From Dactylosporangium fulvum (GTDB lineage: Bacteria; Actinomycetota; Actinomycetes; Mycobacteriales; Micromonosporaceae), in NCBI RefSeq assembly GCF_025137375.1, contig NZ_CP073720.1, positions 6,782,501 through 6,846,500 of the forward strand: a DNA stretch of 64,000 nucleotides. The letters run 5' to 3'. The position numbers and the translations under genes are program-made. The notes beneath the pieces are model-generated. The model ran no database searches and had not been told where the DNA came from. It saw nothing but the letters and a program-made list of their open reading frames with translations. This document shows, piece by piece, positions 41,521-50,699 of the stretch; within the stretch, counting starts at the first letter, position 1; each line of letters opens with the position of its first letter.

Positions 41521-42732
41521 ATGGGAGTGAGCGTGGACGCACGGCCCAGCCTGCAGGGTGCGGGCGAGGAGCCCGGCCGGTTGTGGGACGGCTACTTCGC
41601 GGCGGTCGCCGCCCTGACGCTGGCCGCGGTGGGCGTGTCCGACGTGTCCGCGTCCCGGCGTTGGCTGTCCGCTGCCATGCTGGTCGCGATCGCCGCGCTG
41701 TACGTGGCGTACGGGCGCCCGCTGGCGCGGCGGCGCACCACCGCTCGGCGTGGCGGCGGCTTCCTCGCGGCGGTGCTGGTGCTGTTCCTCGTGGCGCTCA
41801 CCGGCGCGGCGCCGAGCTCGTTCCTGCTGTTCGCGATCTGCCCGCTCGCCTTCCAACTGCTGCCGACGTGGCCGGCCGCCGCCGTCACCACATTCGCCAA
41901 CGCCCTGCCGGTGGCGGTCGCGCTCCAGCGGGAGGGCTTCACCGGGCACGTCCGCACCCACTTCCTGCCGATGGCGGTCGGTGGCGCGGTCCTGTCGCTG
42001 GGGCTCGGCCTGTGGATCCGGGGGGTCGTGCGCCGCAGCCGTGAACGGGCGGACCTGATCGCGCAGCTGGAGCAGTCCCGGGCCGAGGTGGCCAGGCTCT
42101 CGCACGAGGCCGGCGCCGCCGCCGAGCGGGCCCGGCTCGCCGGAGAGATCCACGACACGCTCGCGCAGGGCTTCACCAGCATCATCGCGCTGCTGCAGGC
42201 CGCCGGCTCCGACCTGGAGAGCGACCCGGCCGGCGACCACGGGCGGGCCCGGCACCGGCTGGACGTCGCCGTGCGCACCGCACGGGAGAACCTCGCCGAA
42301 TCGCGGGCGCTCGTGGCCGCACTCGCGCCGGCCGCCCTGGGCACGGGCCCGCTCGACGAAGCGGTCCGGGACCTCGTCGCCCGGCTGGACGAGCAGACGC
42401 CGATCCGCGCGTCCTACCGGCTGTCCGGCACGGTGCGGCCGCTGCCGACCGCGGTTGAGGTCGTCCTGTTGCGAGCGGCGCAGGAGGCGCTGGCGAACGT
42501 CCGGCGGCACTCGTTCGCGTCGGAGGCGTCCGTGACGCTTGCGTACGGTGCGGATGCCGTGCGGCTGGTCGTGGCCGACGACGGGCGCGGTTTCGACCCC
42601 GCGTCCGTCGCGGGCGGGTTCGGGCTGCGGGGCATCCGCGCCCGGGCCGACGAGGTGGCCGGGACCCTGACCGTGCACAGTGACCGTGGCAACGGCCGGG
42701 GTACGACACTCACACTGGAGGTACCGCAGTGA
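41521..42732 (+). CDS. DesK/NarX-type sensor histidine kinase
   Basis: A 403-residue kinase. Membrane segments occupy residues ~25-170, followed by a coiled linker (IAQLEQSRAEVARLSHEAGA), HisKA_3 with H211 in LAGEIHDTLAQGFTSIIALL and HATPase_c (LRAAQEALANVRRHSFASEA; GGFGLRGIRARADEV). The HDTLAQGF motif is that of the LiaS/VraS subgroup. It is coupled to the following regulator by 4 bp and lies 5 bp after the DJ-1-type membrane protein, which may modulate it. Confidence 0.9.
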   Translation: MGVSVDARPSLQGAGEEPGRLWDGYFAAVAALTLAAVGVSDVSASRRWLSAAMLVAIAALYVAYGRPLARRRTTARRGGGFLAAVLVLFLVALTGAAPSSFLLFAICPLAFQLLPTWPAAAVTTFANALPVAVALQREGFTGHVRTHFLPMAVGGAVLSLGLGLWIRGVVRRSRERADLIAQLEQSRAEVARLSHEAGAAAERARLAGEIHDTLAQGFTSIIALLQAAGSDLESDPAGDHGRARHRLDVAVRTARENLAESRALVAALAPAALGTGPLDEAVRDLVARLDEQTPIRASYRLSGTVRPLPTAVEVVLLRAAQEALANVRRHSFASEASVTLAYGADAVRLVVADDGRGFDPASVAGGFGLRGIRARADEVAGTLTVHSDRGNGRGTTLTLEVPQ

Positions 42733-43349
42733 TCAGCGTGCTGCTCGCCGACGACCATCCGGTGGTCCGCGAGGGCCTGCGCGGCATGCTCGAGGCCGAG
42801 CCCGACCTCACCGTGGTGGGCGAGGCGTCCTCCGGTGCCGAGGCGGTGCGGCTCGCCGCCGAGCTGGCGCCGGACGTCGTCCTGATGGACCTGCGCATGC
42901 CGGGCATGGACGGCGTGGCCGCCACGGCGGAGATCGTGGCCGGGCCGACGCCGTCGCGGGTGATGGTGCTGACCACCTACGAGTCCGACGCCGACATCCT
43001 GCGAGCGGTCGCCGCCGGCGCCACCGGGTATCTGTTGAAGGACGCGTCGCGGGCAGAACTGGCCGGCGCGGTGCGCGCCACGGCCCGCGGCGAGACCGTG
43101 CTGGCCCCCTCGGTGGCCACGAAACTCGTCCAGCAGGTGCGGTCGCCGGCCCAACCTCAGCTGTCGGCACGCGAGGTCGACGTGCTCCGGCTGGTCGCGC
43201 GCGGGCTGACCAACGCGGAGATCGGCAAGGCGCTGTTCATCTCGGAGGCCACCGTCAAGACCCACATGTATCGCGTCTTCACCAAGCTCGACGTCACCGA
43301 CCGGACGGCGGCCGTGACGACCGCCATGGCCCGCGGCCTGCTGCGGTAG
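42729..43349 (+). CDS. NarL/LuxR-type response regulator
   Basis: A 206-residue regulator with D8-D9, phospho-acceptor D54 (VVLMDLRMP), K104 and the LuxR motif LSAREVDVLRLVARGLTNAE with TVKTHMYRVFTKLDVTDR. It is paired with the kinase at 41521. Its end is convergent with the LysR gene 27 bp away. Confidence 0.9.
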   Translation: MISVLLADDHPVVREGLRGMLEAEPDLTVVGEASSGAEAVRLAAELAPDVVLMDLRMPGMDGVAATAEIVAGPTPSRVMVLTTYESDADILRAVAAGATGYLLKDASRAELAGAVRATARGETVLAPSVATKLVQQVRSPAQPQLSAREVDVLRLVARGLTNAEIGKALFISEATVKTHMYRVFTKLDVTDRTAAVTTAMARGLLR

Positions 43350-43376
43350 ACGCGGTGTGCCGCCCTGTGGAATTCG

Positions 43377-44255
43377 TCACGCAGTGGATGCGCTCAGTGA
43401 TCGTGATCCGCTCGCCAGAATGGTCGCGATCAGCGCCTTGACGGCGGGGCGCTCCTCGGCTCGCGGATTGGCCAGGAGCACGAGGTCGATATGTCCGAGC
43501 TCGGGGAGGCGATGCGCAGTGCCCAGGGTGGTGAGCTGGGTGGGCACCAGGCTGGCGGGCAGGGCGGAGATGCCGATGCCGGCCGCGACCCCCGCGATCA
43601 GTCCGTTGACCCCGCGGCAGACACACGCGCTGCGGTAGGGGATCTGTGCCCGATTGAGCGCTTTGCGCATCTCGTTGCGTGACATGCTGGGAGCGGCGTA
43701 GACCACCAGCGGCACGGGCTTCGTCAGGTCGATCTTCGTGGCGGGCGTGCCGACCCAGACGAGCCTTTCACGTTTGACGAGCTGGCCACGCTCGTCACCG
43801 GGCGGCCGCTTGCCGACGAGCACGTCAAGCCTGTCGTTGACCAGCCACTCGTGCAACACCCTGCTCTGCTCGACGGTGAGGTAGAAGTCGACCATCGGAT
43901 TGTCCCGGCGGAACTCCCGGAGAATCTGCGGCAGCCGGGTGAGTGCGAGATCGTCGGACATCCCGATCCGAAGCCGGCCGCGCGGCTGCGAGCCACTGAA
44001 ATATGCCGCGGCCTGTTCGTGCGCGGCAAGAATCGTGCGCGCGAAGCCGATCATGGCCTCACCGTCCGGCGTGAGGGACAACGCGTGCGTCGTGCGGTGC
44101 ACAAGCATGCGACCGACCTGCTGCTCCAGCCGGCGAATGTGCTGGCTGACCGTCGGTTGACGGATCCGCAGCCGAGCCGCGGCCTGGGTGAAACTGCCGG
44201 TCTGTTCCACCGCCAGCAGGGTGGCGAGCAGTTGGGGGTCATACGCGGCGGTCAT
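43377..44255 (-). CDS. LysR-family transcriptional regulator
   Basis: A 292-residue regulator. The N-terminal helix-turn-helix region reads AVEQTGSFTQAAARLRIRQP followed by TVSQHIRRLEQQVGRMLVHR, and an effector domain starts near GRLRIGMSDDLALTRLP. It is divergent from the MFS exporter with 97 bp between them, a typical arrangement in which the LysR protein controls the exporter. The effector ligand is unknown. Confidence 0.88.
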   Translation of the reverse strand: MTAAYDPQLLATLLAVEQTGSFTQAAARLRIRQPTVSQHIRRLEQQVGRMLVHRTTHALSLTPDGEAMIGFARTILAAHEQAAAYFSGSQPRGRLRIGMSDDLALTRLPQILREFRRDNPMVDFYLTVEQSRVLHEWLVNDRLDVLVGKRPPGDERGQLVKRERLVWVGTPATKIDLTKPVPLVVYAAPSMSRNEMRKALNRAQIPYRSACVCRGVNGLIAGVAAGIGISALPASLVPTQLTTLGTAHRLPELGHIDLVLLANPRAEERPAVKALIATILASGSRSLSASTA

Positions 44256-44266
44256 AGCGAAACACT

Positions 44267-44286
44267 ATAACTGTGAGTCGGGTTAT
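44267..44286. promoter_or_regulatory. inverted repeat between divergent LysR and MFS genes
   Basis: ATAAC (44267-44271) and GTTAT (44282-44286) form a perfect inverted repeat with a 10-base spacer, 11 bases upstream of the LysR start. LysR proteins often bind such dyads in the shared intergenic region. The repeat does not follow the T-N11-A consensus exactly, so the assignment is tentative. Confidence 0.4.
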
Positions 44287-44352
44287 CGGTCTTCAATATG
44301 TCGCGCCTTTCCAGGAAGGATGGATCAGCAAGTACAGGCGAGAGGATTTGTC

Positions 44353-45660
44353 GTGACAACGGCTTCAGCCGTCCGAAGTTCGACCTCGACCACCGCCGAA
44401 AGCCCGTTCGCCGCACTGAGATATCGCGGCTACCGCACGTACCTGATCGGACAGAGCCTCGCCAGCACCGGCACCTGGATGGGCAGCATCGCGCTGGACT
44501 GGTTGGCGCTGCAACTCACGAACAGTCCAACGGCCGTCGGCATCACCATGGCCCTGCAGTTCCTGCCCATCCTCTTCCTGGGCGTCCACGGCGGTCAGCT
44601 CGCGGACCGCTACCCGAAACGCCGGCTCCTGCTGATCACCCAGACGCTCAACGCCTGCCTGACCGGCATCCTCGCCGTCCTCACCATCGTCGGCCTGATC
44701 CGCATCGAATACGTGTTCCTGTTCGCGCTGCTGACCGGACTCGTCTTCGTCGTCGACGCCCCGACCCGCCAGGTGTTCGCCACCGAGGTCGTGCCGATGA
44801 GCCTTCTGCGCCAGGCCGTCTCACTCAACGCGACGGTCTTCCAGATAGCCCGGCTCGTCGGCCCGGCGGTCGCCGGCGTGCTCATCGGCACCGCCGGCAC
44901 CGGATGGGCCTTCGCATGCAACGCCCTGTGCTACCTCGGGCCGACGATCGCGTTGCTCCGGTTGCGGCCGGGCGATCTGACACCCGCGCCGCCGGCGCGT
45001 CCCGAGCCCCGGGCATTCCGCACCGCCGGCAGATACGTGCGGCAGCGACCGCGGCTGTTCTGGACGATCCTGCTGGTCGGCATCATCGGCACGTTCGGCT
45101 TGAACTTCCCGATCGTACTGACGGCAATCGCGGTCCAATCGTTTCACGGGGCTGCCGGCATGTACGGACTGTTCAACATCGTGATGGCAGTCGGCTCCGC
45201 GTTGGGCGCGCTCGTCGCCGGATCAGGCACGTCCACCCGGCTGCGACCCATCGTCCTGTTCGGAGGGCTGTTCGGGGCGGTCCAGGCACTGGCCGCCGTC
45301 GCACCGAACCTGCCGACCTTTCTCCCGCTGCTGGCCGTGCTGGGGTTCGTGAGCCTGGCGTTCCAGTCGCTGGCGAACTCGTCGGTCCAGCTCTGGGTCG
45401 ACCCGGAGATGCGCGGCCGCGTGATGGGCCTCTACATGCTGGTGTTCACCGGTGGAACCCCGCTCGGCGCCCCGATCGTCGGGGCGCTCACCAGTCACTT
45501 CGGCGCGCGATTCGGGATGGCCGTCTGCGGCCTCGTCCCGGCCGCCGCGGCGGGAGCGATCGTGCTGATCCAGGTCTGGTCCCGTCGCCGGCAGCACCAG
45601 GGCATTCACGAAGGCCCCATCGGGCTGGCGGGGTTGGCACTACCCCGGGCTGACCGGTGA
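44353..45660 (+). CDS. MFS transporter (MFS_3/enterobactin-exporter type)
   Basis: A 435-residue, twelve-segment major facilitator. The characteristic loop between helices 2 and 3 is GGQLADRYPKRRLLLITQ, and the helix-4 region reads DAPTRQVFATEVVP. It fits the MFS_3 group that includes EntS-like siderophore and drug exporters. GAGAGGA six bases before GTG 44353 decides the start over ATG 44320, whose ribosome site would directly abut it. It is likely controlled by the divergent LysR gene. The substrate is unknown. Confidence 0.85.
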   Translation: MTTASAVRSSTSTTAESPFAALRYRGYRTYLIGQSLASTGTWMGSIALDWLALQLTNSPTAVGITMALQFLPILFLGVHGGQLADRYPKRRLLLITQTLNACLTGILAVLTIVGLIRIEYVFLFALLTGLVFVVDAPTRQVFATEVVPMSLLRQAVSLNATVFQIARLVGPAVAGVLIGTAGTGWAFACNALCYLGPTIALLRLRPGDLTPAPPARPEPRAFRTAGRYVRQRPRLFWTILLVGIIGTFGLNFPIVLTAIAVQSFHGAAGMYGLFNIVMAVGSALGALVAGSGTSTRLRPIVLFGGLFGAVQALAAVAPNLPTFLPLLAVLGFVSLAFQSLANSSVQLWVDPEMRGRVMGLYMLVFTGGTPLGAPIVGALTSHFGARFGMAVCGLVPAAAAGAIVLIQVWSRRRQHQGIHEGPIGLAGLALPRADR

Positions 45661-45706
45661 GCGGGTTGGTCTGCGCAGGCCGGTCACACCGCCGGGCCGT
45701 TGCGGG

Positions 45707-47821
45707 TCACCGGCTGCCGGCCTTGACGCGGTACATCGCAGCGTCCGCGGCGGACAGGATCTCGTCGGCCGTGTCGAGGTCGTCGCGGGTCGTCGCGCCG
45801 ATGCTGACCCCGACCCGCACCATCCTCCCGGCCAGGTGGAACGGGGCGGCGATGGTGGCACGGAGACGTTCGGCGATCTCGTCGAGCTGCGGCTGGGCCG
45901 TCACGTCGTCGAGGAACACGACGAACTCGTCGCCGCCGAGCCGGGCGGCGACGTCGCCCGAGCGCAGCGAGCGCCGGATCCGCTCCGCCACGTGGACCAG
46001 CAGCGCGTCGCCGACCGCGTGACCGAGAGTGTCGTTGACCTGCTTGAAGCCGTCGAGATCGAGGAACAGCACCCCGAACCGCCGGCCGGGCGTGCGGGCC
46101 GCGCCCTCCAGCGTCTCGACGAACGCGGCCCGGTTCGGCAGCCCGGTCAGCGTGTCGGACAGGGCGGCCTGGCGCAGCCGCTCCTCCTGCTCGCGCAGGT
46201 CCAGGGCCACGGTGAACAGCGCCGCGCACTGATTCACCAGCTCCCGGCCGTCCTCGACCCGGCTGTCGACCACGTCGACGACCGCGAGCAGCCCGCGGTC
46301 GCTCGTATTGACCTTCGCCGGCACGACGAACACCGTCTCGGCGGGCTCTGCGGAGGCGATGAGCCCGGCCGGCGGGAACTGCGACACCGACAGCACCGCC
46401 GGGCCGATCGGTGGGCCCGGGTGCCGCTGCCAGCCGGGCGGGACGCGCAGCTGCCGGTCGGCGGTCCACAGCCCGACCGCGCCGCCGCCGGCCGGGGTCG
46501 CCGCCAGCCAGCTCAGATCGCTGGGGTCGGACCTCCGCTCGTACAGCAGCGCCATGCTCAGCTCGTAGTGGGCGCTGATCGTCGAACGCAGCCGCCACCG
46601 CTCGCCGAACTGGGCCCGGTGGTGGAGGCGGGCGGTGGCGAGAATGAGGTCCTGCACGCAGATGTCGACCCGGCGGCCCGCGCCGTCGTCGGACAGCTCG
46701 AGGCCCTGGGTGTACTCCTGGACCGCCCGGGACAGCACCCGCAGGCTCTCCGGCTGCGGCCGCAGCTCGTAGAGCCGCATCAGCGCCTCAGCGGCCGGGT
46801 CGAGGTCGGGGCGGCGGCCGGCCGCGGCGGTCCCCACGACGGCCCGCACCGCCGTGACGGCGCGACGCAGGACCTCCAGGTCGTCGGCGGTGCGGAAGGA
46901 GTCGGGCGGCAACAGCACCGCGACCCGCTCGGCGAGGCGGTCCCGCTCGCCGGACGGCTGCGCCGGCACGTCGGCGCACCCGCAGGACCCGCGCGGCACG
47001 AACGACGTCGGGACGCGGTGGCGGCCCGGCGGCACCTCCTGCCCGGACACGGCCCGCAGCAGCAGACCGACCGCCTCGGCCGCCATCTCGCCGAGCATCT
47101 GGCGAACGCTGGCCAGGCCCGGCTCCTGGAACGCGGCGACCTCGATGTCGTCGAACCCGGTGAGCACGTAGTCGTCGGGACAGCGCAGCCGGGCGGCGGC
47201 CAGCGCGCGCATGACGCCGATCGCGTTGCGGTCGGTGGCCGCGACGATCGCCGGCGCGGGCGGCCCGTCACGCAGTGCCTCGGCGGTGGCCCAGGCGATA
47301 CCGCTCTCCAGGTTGTCGGCGGCGGGCAGGAACAGCGCCGGGTCGGGAGCGATCCCGTGGGCCAGCAGCGTCTCACGGTATGCCTGATAACGCTCGGCGA
47401 CGTCGGACACGACGATGTTGCCGGTGAACGCGATCCGCCGGTGCCCGTGCGCGATGAGGTGAGCGACGGCCTCACGAATCCCGGCGGCGTTGTCGGCGAG
47501 AACCGCCGGGAGGTCGGCGCGTCCGTCGTCGTGCCCGAGCAGCACCACGGGCTTCCCGGCCGCGCGGACGCGTTCGACGTACGAGCCGGTCACGGCGTCG
47601 GCGAGGACCACGAACCCGGCGATGTGGTCCCAGGCGACGGGCGCGTCGAACGTGGGGGTTCCGCCATTGACGGTGATCGAGGCAGCCGCGTCGAGCGTCT
47701 GCACCACGATCGTCCGGCTGCCGGCCCGCGCCGCGGCGGCACTGATCCCGGCCAGCAGCGCACCGTAGTAGACGCCGCCCGCGAACGGGGACAGCACCCC
47801 CACCACCGGTCCGTCCAGCAT
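45707..47821 (-). CDS. diguanylate cyclase with LacI-type ligand-binding sensor domain
   Basis: About 704 residues. Residues 1-~280 are a LacI/periplasmic-binding-protein type domain (VGVLSPFAGGVYYGALLAGI; LAHLIAHGHRRIAFTGNIV; VLTGFDDIEVAAFQEPGLAS) without a helix-turn-helix or signal peptide, so it senses a ligand in the cytosol. A helical middle with a GSCGC motif and a GAF-like segment follows. The C-terminal GGDEF domain has the active motif GGDEF near residue 629, and RSGD five residues before it is an intact product-inhibition I-site. It is likely an active cyclase controlled by a sugar-like ligand. GGAGG precedes ATG 47821. Confidence 0.85.
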   Translation of the reverse strand: MLDGPVVGVLSPFAGGVYYGALLAGISAAAARAGSRTIVVQTLDAAASITVNGGTPTFDAPVAWDHIAGFVVLADAVTGSYVERVRAAGKPVVLLGHDDGRADLPAVLADNAAGIREAVAHLIAHGHRRIAFTGNIVVSDVAERYQAYRETLLAHGIAPDPALFLPAADNLESGIAWATAEALRDGPPAPAIVAATDRNAIGVMRALAAARLRCPDDYVLTGFDDIEVAAFQEPGLASVRQMLGEMAAEAVGLLLRAVSGQEVPPGRHRVPTSFVPRGSCGCADVPAQPSGERDRLAERVAVLLPPDSFRTADDLEVLRRAVTAVRAVVGTAAAGRRPDLDPAAEALMRLYELRPQPESLRVLSRAVQEYTQGLELSDDGAGRRVDICVQDLILATARLHHRAQFGERWRLRSTISAHYELSMALLYERRSDPSDLSWLAATPAGGGAVGLWTADRQLRVPPGWQRHPGPPIGPAVLSVSQFPPAGLIASAEPAETVFVVPAKVNTSDRGLLAVVDVVDSRVEDGRELVNQCAALFTVALDLREQEERLRQAALSDTLTGLPNRAAFVETLEGAARTPGRRFGVLFLDLDGFKQVNDTLGHAVGDALLVHVAERIRRSLRSGDVAARLGGDEFVVFLDDVTAQPQLDEIAERLRATIAAPFHLAGRMVRVGVSIGATTRDDLDTADEILSAADAAMYRVKAGSR

Positions 47822-48192
47822 CACCACCTCCGCCCATCAATCGGTAGCAGATGCCGCGACCTTCGTGGAATGCCCGGGCGGGTATGCGCGCCGTCCGGTC
47901 GCACGGCAGCGGTGACCGGTCGGTCACCCGGTCGCCCCCGCGCGGTGCCGGCCGGGCCCGGGCGGCGCCGAGCGTCCAGACGTCCGGGACGACGGTGACA
48001 CCGTCCCGCAGCATCTCTGCCAGCAGGCTTTTCGGAAGGTAGCACATCGACATGTGCTGAATACTTGACCGTCGAAACACTGCTGTGCCGCCTGGAAACC
48101 GGGCCGTCTCCGGATCGGCGGTCTTCTGGAACAGAGCGTTCGTACTTTCCGTTCGCGCTGAAGCTTTCAGTGCGAAATAAGGAGAGTTGCAT
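47822..48192. other. gene-free intergenic stretch
   Basis: No convincing gene is visible in these ~370 bases; the open frames are shadows. It separates the divergent cyclase gene and the secreted hydrolase gene and should hold both promoters. An AT-richer stretch (about 48028-48070) with CATCGACATGTGCTGAATAC is a candidate promoter site. AAGGAGA just before 48193 is the ribosome site of the hydrolase gene. Confidence 0.5.
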
Positions 48193-50613
48193 ATGGTCCG
48201 TTTCGCACCCATCCGGGCGCGGGTCCGGCTTTCGATCGCAATGCTCGCCGGCTGCATCGCCGCAGCCGGCCTTTTCGTGCCCTCCGCTGCCGCAGACCCC
48301 GGTGAGGAGCAGCCGATCGGCTCAACCGGCTTCGCGGTCGAAGCCTTGCCCGACGGCGGCACACGGGTGACGCTGCGGCTCGACGAGCCGCTGCCCGTCC
48401 GGGACGCCGTGCCGGAACTCGCCGTCGACGGACGGGTCATCGGAGCGGCGAAGGAGTCGGCCGACGGGCTGAGTCTCACCGTGGAGACCACCGACGCCGC
48501 CGTCACCGGCGCGAAGCGCGTCGACGTCGCCTGGAACGGCGTGGTGCCCGGCGCCAAGGCGTCGCCGTCGAAGTCCGCCGCCGCGCCCACCACACCCAAG
48601 GGCCTGGCGCGCAAGCAGCTGTACACCGACCCGGCGCAGCCCGGCCCGTACCGGGTCGAGCGGCTCGACTACGACCTCGGCGACACGGCCACGACCCTGT
48701 CCGGCCTCAGCGACCTGCCCGCCGAGATCCGGGCCGCGGTCTACGCCCCGGCCGGCGCGAAGGGTGCCCGGCCGGTCGTGATCTTCCTGCACGGCCGCCA
48801 CTCGGCCTGCTACAACCCGGCCACCCGGGCGACGAACAACACCAACTGGCCCTGCGCGGCCGGGTTCATCCCGATCGACAGCTACCTCGGCTACACCGAG
48901 ACCGCGGACGCCTTGGCCACCCACGGGTACGTGGTCGTGTCGATCAGCGCCAACGGCATCAACGCGAAGGACGCGAGCTTCACCGACGACAACGGGGCCG
49001 TGGCCCGCGGTCAGCTGGTCATGGACCACCTGGACCTGCTGGCGAAGTGGAACGGCACCAAGGGGCACGCGTTCGGCGGCCGGCTGGACCTGTCGAACGT
49101 CGGCCTGATGGGGCACTCGCGCGGCGGTGAGGGTGTGGTCGAGGCCGCGCTGCTCAACGCCGAGCGGCGGCACCCGTTCGGCATCCGCGCCGTCCTTCCG
49201 CTCGCCCCGGTCGACTTCGGCCGGCCGACGCTGCCCGAGGTGCCGATGGCGGTGCTGCTGCCGTACTGCGACGGCGACGTCTCCAACCAGCAGGGGCAGC
49301 ACTTCTACGACGACACCCGGCACTCGGTGCGGGACAACGTGCTGCGGTCGTCCCTCATGATCATGGGCGCTGACCACAACTTCTTCAACACCGAGTGGAC
49401 CCCCGGTGTCTCCGTCGCGCCGTCCAGCGACGACTGGTCGCCGGCCAACGACGAGGTCTGCGGCAGCGCCAGCCCGACCCGGCTGACCAGCGCCGAGCAG
49501 CGCGCCGTCGGTACCGCGTACATGGCCGGCTTCTTCCGCCTCGTGCAGGGCGGCGAGACGGCGTTCCTCCCGCTGTTCGACGGTACGAACGGCACGGTGC
49601 CGTCGGCCGGCCGGGCCGTGGTGTACGCGCAGGCCCAGCAGCCCGGTTCCCGCCGGCTGGACCTCGCCCCGCTGGAGCGACCGGCCGGCAACGTCACCGT
49701 CTCCGGCTTCGACCTGGGCGCCTACTGCTACAGCGTGGCCGCGCGGGTGCTTCCCGGGGACACGCCGTGCTCGGCGACCACCGCGACGTCCAAGATCCCG
49801 CACTGGACGCCGGCGACGTTCGCCCCGTCGGTGCCGGTCAGCCCGGTCCTGCGACTGCAGTGGAGCGCGGCGTCGGTGTCGCCGGAGGTGCGGGTGGCGC
49901 TGGGCCCGGGCGAGTGGAACGTCAGGAAGTACGACGCCCTCACCTTCCGCACGGCGCGGGACGAGACGGCGACCGGCGACGTCGAGCTCGAGGTCACGTT
50001 CGTCGACAAGGCGGGCGGCACCGCGACCGTACGGGTCGGCGACGTCAGCCCGGCGCTCACCCCGTTCCCGGCGTCGACGAACACGACGAACGGGATCAGC
50101 CGGCTGGGCAAGACGTGGCTGCGGACCGTCCGGGTGCCCATCGCGTCGCTGTCCGGGGTGGACGTGACCAGTGTCCGCTCGGTGATCGTGCGGCCGGCCA
50201 CGCCGGCGGGCGGGGCCTACCTGTCCGACATCACGCTCGACACCCCGGGGGTCGGCGGCGGTGGCGCCACCTCGGCGGTGCAGGTCAGCATCGTCGACAT
50301 GACGGTCTCCGAAGGCAACGGGCCGGGCACCGCGACGATGCGGCTGTCCCTGAGCGGCAAGCTCAAGGAGGCGGCGACGGTGCAGGTGCAGACGGCGGCG
50401 AGCGGGTCCTCCTCGGCCGGGCAGGTGCCGCTCCGGTCGTTTCCCGTCACCATTCCCAAGGGCGCGACCGAGGCGACGATCCAGGTGCCGCTCGAGGGCA
50501 ACACGGTCGTCAACACGGCGTCGCTGCGGTACAAGATCACGATCTCGGCACCCACCGGTGCCGTGATCGGTGACGGCTTCGCCTGGCTGACGGTGCTCGA
50601 CGACGACGCCTGA
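48193..50613 (+). CDS. secreted alpha/beta hydrolase with C-terminal Calx-beta-like domain
   Basis: A 806-residue exported protein. The signal peptide has basic residues, a hydrophobic core (LSIAMLAGCIAAAGLFVPSA) and an AAA cleavage region. The hydrolase domain (residues ~150-450) contains VVIFLHGRHSACYN for the oxyanion region and the nucleophile elbow GHSRGGEG. A beta-rich middle follows. The final ~110 residues (VQVSIVDMTVSEGNGPGTAT, ending in LTVLDDDA) match Calx-beta-type repeats. It probably acts on an ester or polymer outside the cell. ATG 48193 follows AAGGAGA. Confidence 0.8.
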   Translation: MVRFAPIRARVRLSIAMLAGCIAAAGLFVPSAAADPGEEQPIGSTGFAVEALPDGGTRVTLRLDEPLPVRDAVPELAVDGRVIGAAKESADGLSLTVETTDAAVTGAKRVDVAWNGVVPGAKASPSKSAAAPTTPKGLARKQLYTDPAQPGPYRVERLDYDLGDTATTLSGLSDLPAEIRAAVYAPAGAKGARPVVIFLHGRHSACYNPATRATNNTNWPCAAGFIPIDSYLGYTETADALATHGYVVVSISANGINAKDASFTDDNGAVARGQLVMDHLDLLAKWNGTKGHAFGGRLDLSNVGLMGHSRGGEGVVEAALLNAERRHPFGIRAVLPLAPVDFGRPTLPEVPMAVLLPYCDGDVSNQQGQHFYDDTRHSVRDNVLRSSLMIMGADHNFFNTEWTPGVSVAPSSDDWSPANDEVCGSASPTRLTSAEQRAVGTAYMAGFFRLVQGGETAFLPLFDGTNGTVPSAGRAVVYAQAQQPGSRRLDLAPLERPAGNVTVSGFDLGAYCYSVAARVLPGDTPCSATTATSKIPHWTPATFAPSVPVSPVLRLQWSAASVSPEVRVALGPGEWNVRKYDALTFRTARDETATGDVELEVTFVDKAGGTATVRVGDVSPALTPFPASTNTTNGISRLGKTWLRTVRVPIASLSGVDVTSVRSVIVRPATPAGGAYLSDITLDTPGVGGGGATSAVQVSIVDMTVSEGNGPGTATMRLSLSGKLKEAATVQVQTAASGSSSAGQVPLRSFPVTIPKGATEATIQVPLEGNTVVNTASLRYKITISAPTGAVIGDGFAWLTVLDDDA

Positions 50614-50699
50614 CGCCGGACCCGCCGCGGTGGGGTCGGCGCAACCCGTCCACCCCACCGCGGCGTCCGCTCAACCCCGTGTTCTGGAAGGCCTGACCG

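Noticed and set aside
48322..50658. 778-residue minus-strand frame opposite the secreted hydrolase
   Set aside because: Shadow of a high-GC gene; the plus strand has signal peptide, nucleophile elbow and ribosome site.
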